A stretch of 64,000 nucleotides of DNA from Vandiemenella viatica (taxonomy: Eukaryota > Arthropoda > Insecta > Orthoptera > Morabidae), in NCBI GenBank assembly GCA_031002005.1, contig JARYHS010013630.1:238583539-238647538 (forward strand). The letters run 5' to 3'. Every line of letters starts with the position of its first letter. Position 1 is the first letter of the stretch. This document shows, piece after piece, positions 35,263-45,902 of this stretch. Below the pieces are notes generated by a model. The model ran no database searches. It had not been told where the DNA came from and saw nothing but the letters and a program-made list of their open reading frames with translations. The translations under genes were made by a program, and so were the position numbers.

Positions 35263-36128
35263 AGGCAAAAGCAAGTATTTAAAATTATTCTAAGTGTTGC
35301 AATTTCTATACTCTTACAAAAACATGGTGTAGTTTAGATTTGATGTGGTTGCGTCGAATGGTATAAACTAAAAATTTCTTTCCCAAATCATATTACGTAT
35401 TTTATTTTATTACTTTAATTAAAGCTTCTTCTTTTTATAACTATTAAATACTATTGGACACACTTAATTATTAAAATGTTCTCCTGGCCTGGGCAGCGAC
35501 ATGTATGTTTTCAGGCTGGTTTAACGCTCTAATCTTTACTGTACCAAGGAAATTCGCATTCATGTTCTATCTTTCATGTCTATGTCCTTAAGACGAAATA
35601 TTTTTAAAAATTAGCTGTTTTTTGTAAGACTTTTTCCTATTTTTAGTAAACCCTGAGATTATTAATTCGCTTCAGGAAAATGACAGCAATGCTCGTATAA
35701 ATGTCACAATTGTATCATTTAAAAAAATAAAATAGTCGTATTTGATATGTAGAACTTAAAAAATATCAAATATAAGGTTTTGTATTTCTATTTTTCCTTT
35801 TTTAATAGTTTCTTGAAGTTTACCACTGCCCCTTATAAATAAACACTAGGCGCAAGGCGCAAGGTACTGTAGTATGAAACCTACCGTACTATATTCTGTA
35901 ATCCTCAGTTACTATTGCTATGTTTACTATTCAATTTAACCGTTATCCAACGAGAAAATATTTTTTTCCTGAAACCTTCTGTTGATTCCGTTGTTGTTTA
36001 GCAAAGCAAGCAGTAAATTTTGAAGGAAAGTAATAATTTTGTGATCTTCAATTTTAATCAAATGTAGAATACTGAAATTTTACATTCTTGAGACATGGGT
36101 GGGGCAAAAACACGATTATTTTTTAAAA
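35263..36128. other. No gene recognised
   Basis: A+T-rich DNA; nothing recognised. Confidence 0.45.
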
Positions 36129-36800
36129 AAAATAAACACTACACTGAAGTGCCAAAAGTCAGGTGATACCTCTTAATATCGTGTGGAATCCACCTGTACA
36201 CAACAAAGTGCAGTAACCTGACGTGGCATTAATTCAACAAGACTTCGGAAATATTCAGCCTTGCTTCAACTGCAGCCGGCCATAACTGCGAAAGTGTTAC
36301 TAGTGCAGGACATTGAGCACGAACTGACCTTTCGTCCATGTCACAGATGTTTTCGATTGGATTCGTGTCTTGCGATCTAAGTGACCAAATCATTCGCTGG
36401 TGCTGTCCATAATGTTCCGGAAACCAATTGTGAACGATTTTTGCATCTAGTATCCAACCAATTTGTTCACGAGCCGAGGAATGGCGCTGCAGTCAATAGG
36501 GTTTGTTAGCAGAAGCACTCACGTCAGTCTCATACTGCCATACCGCATTAACGCCAAATTCGCTGCACTGTCCACACGGACATGTCTGTCGTACGACCCA
36601 TATTGTTCGAGTGTTGCTGTTCTTTGACCCAGTGTTACTTGTGTGTCAAAAGTGATATCTAGACGCAAACGTCTCTAGCTTTGGTCATTAAGTAGACGTG
36701 ATCGCCCACTGCATTGTCCATGGTGGGAGCTAATGCCGGAATTACATATTCATGGCACGCTCTTTGTGGATCGACGAATGATGAATTCACGAACAATTCC
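36129..36800 (-). mobile_element. Tc1/mariner relic
   Basis: The left end CACTACACTGAAGTGCCAAA and the following TAATATCGTGTGGAATCC... GACGTGGCATTAATTC match, base by base in places, the terminal part of the Tc1 element at 11449. No continuous transposase frame survives. The right end is not clear; the extent is approximate. Confidence 0.6.
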
Positions 36801-37480
36801 GAAAAGAATTTTAATAAAGACTGAATAATTTATCAAACTTTAATTAATTAGTGAAAAAGAAATCTGGAAATGAAAGATTTCAAATGTAGCTTTATAAACT
36901 GCATTTAATCTAAAATTGAATATAGGTATTCAAAAAAATAAAATTTATTACAGTTAAATTAACTTTTCCCATTCATCACACGTGACATTGTTATACCCTG
37001 GGCTTTCCTAATACCATAACAGGATTCTTTATTTCACCTCTATCTTAGATCATTATTTTAACATTAAGCGCTATTATAGTATAAAACAATGAAATCAACT
37101 ATAAGTCATAACACTATTTAAATAAATACGTAATAAAATTTATGAATCCACTCCGGCATTATTTTATGCAGGAAATAATCTGAACCATATTATATCACCT
37201 AACCCCCAAAATACAATTATAAAATTCATGCATTTACTCCGGTTTTACAAAAACATTTGTACAGGCAATTATTCAAAAGTATATTTTAGCGCCAAATTCC
37301 GATGTACAGATGTTGCGTCGGGATTTAACATTTGAGAATAAATACTGTAAACTTTATGGTCGTGTTACGATTACGTGATGAGACGCAGTGATTAAAACCG
37401 TGTACTGCTCCCAATAGTAAATCTTCATTCTATGATTTACCGTTCGCTACGACATAGTGGCTGTAGTCTGGCACAGGTAA
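36801..37480. other. No gene recognised
   Basis: A+T-rich DNA with several AATTTA-type low-complexity stretches. Confidence 0.45.
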
Positions 37481-37810
37481 GGGAGCGTGCATAAACTACG
37501 TGGTTCGGTCCAGGGGTGCGGGGAGAGGTTGGCTGGGAAGCTACGCTGAGCTACGTGAGGCGAAAGGGGGGGGGGTTCCGAGCCAGGCCACGTAGCTTTC
37601 CTTTCATTACATTTTTCACAGTTAAAATGAGGAATAGAACACACAACAGCATGTGAATATTTATTTTCGTCATTTAATTATCTCCGTATATAATTTTCAA
37701 TAGTCTGACAGGAGAAAACAGAACAAAATGTCTTCTGGAATCAAAAGAGGGGGGGGGGGGGGGGGTTCACAGGAGACCAAAATTGAGCTACTTGGTTTAT
37801 GAACGCTCCC
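37481..37810 (+). mobile_element. TWA-target MITE, copy c
   Basis: 330 bp with ends GGGAGCGTGCATAAACTACG and, inverted, GGGAGCGTTCATAAACC. The TAA duplicates are at 37478-37480 and 37811-37813. The G-tract near 37747 is 17 bases long. Shorter than copies a and b because part of the right half is missing. Confidence 0.88.
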
Positions 37811-37978
37811 TAACGCCCAGCATCTGATCTTCCATTCACGTGTCCTGATACGGCACAGTTTATGACGTACCATCTCAGCCCATGGGACATGGAATATTTT
37901 CTACGTCATTTAAATGCACACGTCAGCTGTACGTACAATGAGCATATGTAAACTGCAGCATGGCTCCACTTTAGTTGA

Positions 37979-40480
37979 TTTTTTTTTTTTGTCTTCAGTC
38001 GTTCAACTGGTTTGGTGCAATCCTCCATCTCTTCCTATCCTGTGCTAACCTCTTCATTTCTACATACCCCTCACAGCTAACGTCCTCAATTATCTGCTTC
38101 ATAAATTCTAATCTCTTCCTCTACAGTTCTTACCTTCGACTGTTCCCTCCACTAACAAATTAACCAATCCAGCATGTCTCAAAATATGACCTACCAGCCT
38201 GTCTCTTCTTTCCATAAGCTTCTTCCACAAACTTCTTTTCTCACCCATCATTTCCAAAACACGTTCATTTCTTACTTTGTCTGTCCACTTAGTTTTCAGC
38301 ATTCTTCTGTAGCACCACATTTCAAATGCTTCAATTTTCTTTATTTCCGGTATTCATAAAGTCCATGTTTCGCTAACGTAAAGTGCTGTGCTCCACACAT
38401 ACAGTGTTAAAAACTTCTTTCTAATTCATAGATCAATATTTGAAACTAAAAGGTTTCTCTTTTTCATGAAGGCTCTGTTTGCTAGTGCTATTCTGCTTAT
38501 AACATCATTCCTGCTTCGGCCACCGGTTGTAATTTTGCTTCCCAAGTAACAGAACTCACTTACTTCTCATATTGCATCCGATCCTATTTTCATATTTAAT
38601 CTAGTAGTATTGCTATCATTTCTGCTACATTTCATAACTTTTGTCTTGCTTTGTTTTATATTCAAAACAAAATCATCCTTCAGTACTTTGTTCATGCCAT
38701 TCAGTAATTTCTCATTGTCCACAGCCCTTTCTGCTAACAAGGCAATCATCAGCAAATCGTAGCATACTGATTTTTTCTCCCTGAAAACTTAAGCCACATG
38801 GAAATTTTTCTTTGACTTTCTTCATTGCTTCTTCTACATATTAACGGGGATAGACTACAACCTTGTATCACACCCTTTTTAACTGATGCATGTCTTTCGT
38901 GATTCTCTACTTTTATTATAGCCACTTAATTCTTATATAGTTTTCTTAAGTATTCTTCTATCTCGATACTTTAGACCTGTCTTCTTTAGAATTTTGAACA
39001 TCTTGTCCCACCTAACATTATCAAAAGCTTTTTCTAAATCAACAAATGCCATAAAAGTATCTTTGTTTTTCTTGATCCTCTCTTCAAGTATTAATCTTAA
39101 AGACAGAATTGCTTCCCTTGTACCGCGATTTTTCCTAAACCCAAATTGATCTTCACCTAATATCTCTTCTACTACCCTTTCCATTCTTCTGTATATTATT
39201 CTGGTTAGAAATTTTGAAGCATGTGATGTTAGACTAATGGTGCGATAATTCTCACATTTTTCGGCTTGTGCTATCTTTGGAAGTGTGAAGATGATATTTT
39301 TATTAAAATCAGTTGGAATTTCTCCTGTTTCGTAACTTTTTGATATCAGCTTGAATAATATTTCAATTCCTTCCTCTCCTAGAGATTTAAGAAGTTCTGC
39401 AGGAATCTCATCAATTCCAACTGCCTTATTTGTTTTCAAGTCATTCAGAGTTTTATTAAATTCTGTCCTCAAAACAGCATCTCCTAAATCATCAATGTAG
39501 ACATCACCTTCCTTTTCCATTACACTATTGTTCAAGTCGTCCCCATCAAACAGTTTCTCAATGTATTCTTACCATCGGTTAGCTCTATCTTCTGAGCTTA
39601 AAAGAGGTTTCCCATCGGCAGCTTTATTCTTCATACCTCTTTACTTCATTTCTCCAAATTTCTGTTTGATCTTTCTGTAGGCAACATCTACTTTACCTAC
39701 GACCATTTCCTTTTCTACTTTTTTACACTTTTCTTGTAGCCATTTTTCTTTTGCTATTTTGCATTTCCTATTTATTTGATTTCTAAATTGCCTGTACTGC
39801 TCTATTCCTGCTTCATCCTGAGCATTTTTGTACCTTCTCCTCTGATCCATCAGCTCCAAAATTTCTTCTGTGATCCAAGGTTTTCGGGCAGCTTGTTCCC
39901 TAAAGCCTTATGTTTCTTTACCAGCGTTCATTATTTTGGTCTTTAATGCATTCCATTCGTCCTCGGTTGAGCTCCTTTCAAAGTTACTTCTTAGACGTAA
40001 GTCTACCGTTTCTGCAAATTTTTCTCTCGTGCTAGATTGTTTGAGGTTATTCACCTCCAGTCTGTTCTGATTATACTGCTTCCTTATTCGCTTAAATTTC
40101 AGCCTGCATTTCACTATTATGAAATTATGGTCAGAGTCTATGTCTGCTCCTGGATACGCTTTAAAGTCTAGAACTTGATTCCTGAATCTCTGTTTGACCA
40201 TGATATAATCTAGCTGATATCTGCCTGTATCCCCAGGACGTTTCCAGGTGTATATTCTTCTTGCATGGTTCTTAAACAGTGTGTTTGCCACTAATAGCTT
40301 ATATCTTTCACAAAATTCTATCAACCTGCTTCCTCGCTCATTTCTTTCTCCTAGACCAAAACTTCCTACAGTATTCCCCTCTTTTTCTTCTCCCACAACG
40401 CCTTCCAATCACCCATGATTATTAGATTTTCTTCCCCCTTCACATATTGGATTAATTTATCCGACCATATAATATCAGCC
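37979..40480 (-). pseudogene. RTE-type LINE, 5'-truncated, frameshifted
   Basis: On the minus strand: the end of an AP-type endonuclease (39908-40408: NTVGSFGLGERNERGSRLIE, YQLDYIMVKQRFRNQVLDF, and the conserved DSDHNFI). A linker follows, then RT (38933-39535: NKAVGIDEIPAELLKSL, QFGFRKNRGTREAI, AFVDLEKAFDNVRW), a frameshifted FADD region and the C-terminal VGHILRHAGLVNLLVEGTVE (38108-38320). The 3' tail is the poly(T) at 37980-37990. Stops separate the pieces. Such genes are often mislabelled in insects as craniofacial development protein 2-like. It is not a host gene. Confidence 0.9.
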
Positions 40481-40544
40481 GATAAACATTTACTTTGCTG
40501 CGTTCTGTCTCACGATCGTTGCAAGAATCACATGTTTCACATTA

Positions 40545-41802
40545 AGCTGCGTATTCACTACTCGCGGCAAACCCACGCAATTGGCGACTTGCGAGGCGAC
40601 TCGAACTGTGGCGCGGTCGAACATGTCGAGCTGCGAGACATCATGGCCTTGTCGTCTCCTCCTTCCTATATTTTCTCGTTATTTTGATTTAAAAATTGTT
40701 TGCTTCTCGCTGTTTTTGAGATTTCACTATTGGCCGGCAGAATCTTGAGCCGATGGAAGGATTATTTTCCTGAGCAGAACGCTGTATCCTCTAACCGGGT
40801 TTCATATGAAGCTGCGTATCCACTACACTCGGCAAACCCACGCAATTGGTGACTTGCGAGGCGACCCGAACTGTGGCGCGGTCGAACATGTCGAGCGGCG
40901 AGACATTCTCTGTCGGAATTTAGGCGCGCGGCAAGGGCCTCACACTACTTGGCTCTCGCGCACAGTTGAGACAGGGGTGTCTTTGTTCGAGTTGGCTCGC
41001 GCGGCACAGTAACTGTTTGCTACCATGGATAACTAAAAGTGTTGCCTTTTAATACAATTGTACGGTGCCAAAGATTTTTTGTAGAATAGAAAACATGCAG
41101 TCTAATTAGACTCTGATGGTATCGCCTCCATTACCACTACAACCATCACTTGGAACTCCAATCAACTAATCTATAGAATCGCCAAATGACCTGATTTACT
41201 CATTTTCCCTATATAAGAAGTAAGTTCTCTTTATAATGGCAACAGAAAATTGAATAACAGTAAAAACTTTAGTATAAAATTGGTATTGTTTCCTTATCTT
41301 TACACATTCTTTCAGAGCTTTGCACATCTGAAACTATTCTTTAAAATGATTGTTTGGACACTCGAAAAATGTATTGCAGGCTAGTACCCGAGTCTCCAAT
41401 TGATTGAAATCTTGAAGTTAAAGCGTCTTTCAATAACTGAAATCGCCTTCTGAAATTGAGTGTTCCCTTTATTCACACTTGGCTCAATTAATGATTTTAA
41501 GAACTCTAACTCAACCTTTGTCACTCTCGAACAATTTGTTAATTTTATCCTCTATGGATTCATATCTCATGTCTTGAATAAGTCTCACACTATACTGTAT
41601 TCTACTAATACAATTTTCCTTATCCACCGATGCACTTTACGTTTAGGTTTCTAATTAACAATGTGATGCATCACAGTGAAAGTGGAAGTTGCTCGTGCAC
41701 GTAAAACGTCCACGGTGGCTTCACGAAAAGATAGTACCTGGATAGTTTGCCGCGCAATCCTGGCTGGATTGCGTTGCCGCGCATAGTCGATACGCAGCTT
41801 CA
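40545..41802. mobile_element. Unclassified TIR element with a duplicated left end
   Basis: AAGCTGCGTATTCACTACTC (40545) and AAGCTGCGTATCCACTACAC (40809) are two left ends, about 96 bp alike at roughly 90%. The right end, in reverse complement, reads GAAGCTGCGTATCGACTATG (41802 inward), followed by the shared CGGCAACGCAAT block. Either of the two left ends could pair with it. No TWA or TA duplication is evident, so the superfamily is open. No transposase. Confidence 0.65.
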
Positions 41803-42421
41803 GCAGCATCTACAATATCTTTAGCATGGAGCCTCTCTGGTGAAAAACGTCTGGCTTACTGCAACGTTCCTCTCCCCAGACCTACCTACGAAAAACCTAT
41901 CGGCAAAAAATTGATAATATTTTGCTACATTAATCTTTCATTCCCCTTTTTCACCATTTGTGCCACGAATTGCGCATTGCATTAACCATATTATATTACA
42001 AATAATTATTTATTTTCTCCCGTCCATGATTTAATAATTGTAAAATAATTATTGTTTTCATCTTATAAATAAGTTAGTTGCTGGTTTCAAAGATGTTCCA
42101 CCACATCCTGACGCATTCTTATTGACTTCGTGGGTGATCAGTTCGTGGGTGCTTATAGAAAAAATCGTATTGCTGTCGGGGCCTCACCTTATCTGTTTTA
42201 ATCATAGAACGCTGTCGACGTATCCTATTTCATAAATAACAAACAGATTCTGTAAAACACCTTCGTCAGTATTCCCTATAATATAATGCTGATATGATTA
42301 AATTGTGCACTAGTTTCTATATAGGAAACTAGTAACTTTATACTCGCGGGTGGTTTTATTATTCCATTAAAATTACTTGTTATGCTAGTTTCTATGTGAT
42401 GATCGTGTTACTTGGTTGTAG
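41803..42421 (+). other. Intron end before exon B
   Basis: A+T-rich; contains the hairpin at 42309-42333. The acceptor at 42420-42421 (TACTTGGTTGTAG) has a poor pyrimidine tract. Confidence 0.5.
42309..42333. promoter_or_regulatory. 25-bp near-palindrome upstream of exon B
   Basis: ACTAGTTTC, 7 bases, then GAAACTAGT: perfect 9-bp arms about 90 bp before the exon B acceptor. GCTAGTTTCTATG at 42384 repeats one arm. A splicing role is only a guess. Confidence 0.3.
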
Positions 42422-42557
42422 TAAGCGTAAGGAGCTGCTGCTGTGCTACCTGGGAGGAGGGCTGCACTCCTGCGACCACCTGGACGTCAAGGAGGCGGCG
42501 GAGGAGGACGACTTCCTCAGAAGCGACTCGTCGCCGGGGAAGAGGATCGCACAGTAG
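42422..42557 (+). CDS. Calcitonin-type peptide exon B (terminal coding exon)
   Basis: One base completes the upstream codon (Ser after exon A, His directly after the spacer exon). Then come Lys-Arg, KELLLC YLGGGLHS C DHLDVKEAAE... FLRSDSSP, Gly-Lys-Arg, IAQ and TAG at 42555-42557. The predicted peptide (42429-42536) is 36 residues with Cys6 and Cys15 and a C-terminal Pro-amide, the same length and plan as exon A's peptide. The ring is one residue shorter. The middle is very acidic, unlike exon A. KRK at the start leaves the N-terminus uncertain by one residue. G+C-rich exon in an A+T-rich locus. A secreted hormone acting on a calcitonin/DH31-type family B receptor is expected by family, not shown here. 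Confidence 0.83.
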
Positions 42558-43070
42558 TTGGCTTCACTTGTTCCTATCTCATGTCAAAGTTTACTGGAAA
42601 CATGTAAAGCCACGTGGTGGGAATTCAACCTTTTCATCAAATTTCCATGTCTGCATTCAAGCAAAACGTATTATGCTTCTCTTTGGAACGATTTTATTTT
42701 TTTTAAATTCTGACCATAAATTTTTTTGTTAATTTCTCTTGGATTCTTTTGTTAAGACAGTTGCAGTATTTTGGTCAATTCAGGTCTTTATTCATGGTCT
42801 TGATGTTTAACAGTAGATTTTTTGTGCTTCACAAACAAAGAAATTTTTTACTTATTTTTTATTATACTTCTTTGTATAAAATCAGTGTAAGGCTCGATGA
42901 GTATTTATAAGTTCCGTAAAGGAAAATAACCTATTTCATGCTGATTGACTTTAATTGTTTCTGAAATGATGATTCTGTAAATGCCTCATGATTTATACAA
43001 ACTAACTAAAAAAGTTGAAACATAGTAAACAAAACTGAAACCAAAAATAAAAGTTTATGTACTACAAGTC
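42558..43070 (+). other. 3' UTR of the calcitonin-like gene
   Basis: Follows the TAG of exon B. A+T-rich, without TE similarity, and ends about 20 bases after an AATAAA at 43046-43051. The exact cleavage point is not visible. Confidence 0.5.
43046..43051 (+). terminator. Poly(A) signal AATAAA
   Basis: First canonical AATAAA downstream of the exon B stop codon, about 490 bases after it. Confidence 0.5.
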
Positions 43071-45469
43071 GGCGTATTACCACTTTTCAATTTAAGTATT
43101 AATAGCTCCTTCTGATAACTTTCCACGATCCCGAGCACTTGCATGGACCGTCTGATCTCATAAATTTTTTTGCCTTAAATAGTTATAGCTTCTGTAAATT
43201 GGAAGTCAACCAAATAGCTACTGATCGTTAGTTTTAATTATGATTTTATTTTTTCTTAAATAACCGATTGAATGTTATTTATTTGTTTAGATGAAACACC
43301 TTTTTTATTTACAGAGAAAAATTGAAACTCATTATGTAAGTAAAATTTTTTAACGTGAACTGAACTGTGTTTCATTAATGTATAAGGTCAGGGCCGCTGG
43401 ATCGTGTTACGCCCGGGTGGTTTCTCAAAAGTGGATGCAGATTCTCCTGAAAATGTTATTTGGTTGTCTTACCTAAAAATAAATACAATCACAATCATAT
43501 AATTTATGAAACAATACATTTAAATTTGTAAAAAAAAATCGTTATTATTATTTATTATTACTTGGAATTAACTGCGCAATGCAGAAACTGTATTACAATC
43601 TGCATCTTCAGATATGCATTGATTCAACAATTTTTCCAAGGTAAAAGATAAAGGCTCGTGTGGTCGTAATGACCTGGTGACAGAATTGCCGCACGTTAAA
43701 AGGGTTGTCGATTGGGAAGTTTATTTCGACATAGGGACTAGTGAATAGAATCACTTTCCCAAGTGATTGGTATGATGCTTGTGTCACCTCAAGTACCGTG
43801 TGACTTCCTTGACCCATCATAACGTAGATACTTGTGTTATGAATCAAATGCGACCCTATTGCAACCAGGCGTCTTGGCTTACGGCCCGACCGATTGTTTT
43901 GTAAGGTAGGCCTTTGGTGGCTGAGGGCTAAAGGCAGATTTTCACTCATTTGAAGGAGAATTCAGTCACCGATACTCGTCCAGCTTTCAGGTCGGTCTGT
44001 TGACAACTGCCTCGCTTCTTAAAGTGTTGGACTGGTTGTTTAATTATACTGACACATTTCTTAATTAATTAATTAGCAGAAGATCTAAGTTTTACTTCTA
44101 AAATGACAGCTGCACGTAGAAATCCTCGTTTATTCAGATATAAGAGTCGATAAAGTGCCTTGAGCCAGTATCCGCGCAGCCAGTAAAAAGGTGGAATTTT
44201 AGTCAAACGTACTGGCAGGCGCGGGTCGTCGAACTGACAGACGGGAAGACCCAGTGAACTGTGCAGCAAACGAGCCGAGACCTCACTATCCAATTCTAAT
44301 AGAGGAGTGAGTCACGCAGTGGGGCCGCGTGACAGGCCACTGACACACGCAGTCAGCTGACAGGTCATTCATTCCTCGCAGATCGATGGCGCTCCGTGTG
44401 ACATACCGCTCAACAACGTGACTTCTTTGGTATGGCCAAACGTGACCGAATATTGCATGTTGCCCTGTGCGCAGTTGAACATTTTCTGATTTAAATTAAA
44501 CTGTTTCACTAATACTGAAATAGACCCTTATACCTGGTAGACAGCGTTAAAGATGGTCTTTATAGAAACCACACCCTAATGTAAAGTGCTTAGATAATCT
44601 GGTTGCTTGCCTTAAGCTCCTAGCTTGACTTTATAAGTAGTCAGACGACAGCTCAGCCAGCGAGACCTCGCAACTCCTTCGTTTCTTGTGCCCCTCCACG
44701 GCTCCTACGAATTACCATCGGATTGACTATGTCATGTAACAACAAATTTTTACACAAATAGTATCCTCTATAAACTAATATTTCACTGGTCTACAGAATT
44801 TTTATTAACTACACTACCTACAGTTAGTTTGTTATAGACTACTATTTTTTGGTTAATGTTTAATTTCATCAGTAAATGAAACGATTTATCGGAAGGAACA
44901 TCTGAGTATAAGCTTCCATTTTACATTATCAGAAGAACGCACAGAATCTATATATACTAAGGAGTTTCAACACTACATTTAGTAATAATGCAGATGCTAA
45001 TTAGATTATCATATCCAGTGCTGAAGATAATCTTCGACTGTTGTGGGCAGGAGACGCGCCATTGTGAATCTACCATTCATTCAACGAAATTGTCATCTCC
45101 AGATGTAGTGGAAATCTAATAAACAGATACTTCATCAATATACGGCGTTTCAACTTTAGAAGTTTTCAAAAAATTAAATACTGGTAAAAGTGGAGTTGCA
45201 CGTGTACTAATGCTAAAGTAACAGAGATGGAGTGTTACAATTTTTGCCTTGAATCTCATGCAATGCAGGGGGTTTTAAGTACAAAAAACTGTGAACAGTA
45301 CAGAGTTCATTCGCTAAGGCGTTTGCTTGCGATATTTTGCATGTATTTGTAAACGTAAAGTTTGTACACAATCTGATTGCATACTTGGTTTTATAGACTG
45401 CTATATAGCCACTAGTAAAATGAAGCCCGGATAAATTTAGCTATTTTGAGATGTTTTATGAGAATAGGG
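43071..45469. other. No gene recognised
   Basis: Intergenic by inference. A 113-codon minus-strand frame at 43608-43949 has no recognisable domain and no supporting signals. No repeat family was noticed. Confidence 0.45.
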
Positions 45470-45902
45470 GTGTAAGGGTTTGGGAGAGGCTATACTAGCC
45501 TTTTCAAACCAAATGTCAACCTCTCCTTCACGTGGAGAACCCTGTTTGCACGGACGAGGACTCTGCCGACTGAAAGATTCCCGGTATAAGGAATCACCCA
45601 CTGCTTGCCAACGGCCTCAGAAAGGAGGGCGGAAAAGCAGGGAGCGGTTCAGGGCAACCTCTTGCCCTTAGGGATGGAAACGGCCTCTAAAGGCAGATGA
45701 ATCAGAAATAATCAACGGCATGGGGATGCAGAAGGAAACGGGAAACCACTGCATTAAAGACCCAAAGGGTATCCCGAGAACATGAAATCCTCTCAAATTA
45801 CATATATCATGATAGCTTCTTACTGGGTAAAATATTCCGGAGGTAAAATAGTCCCCCAATTGGATCTCCGGGTGGGGACTGCTCAGGGAGGAGTCATCAG
45901 AA

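Larger units (their letters stand above)
10163..42421 (+). other. 32-kb TE-filled intron between exons A and B
   Basis: If exon A splices to exon B, the intervening 32,259 bp is one intron. It holds the Tc1, hAT, PIF/Harbinger, LINE, SINE, MITE and tandem-array features listed below. No additional Lys-Arg/Cys-pair/Pro-Gly-Lys-Arg exon was noticed in it by eye. Confidence 0.5.

Noticed and set aside
43608..43949. 113-codon open frame on the minus strand
   Set aside because: No domain, no splice or promoter support, and composition like the surrounding DNA.
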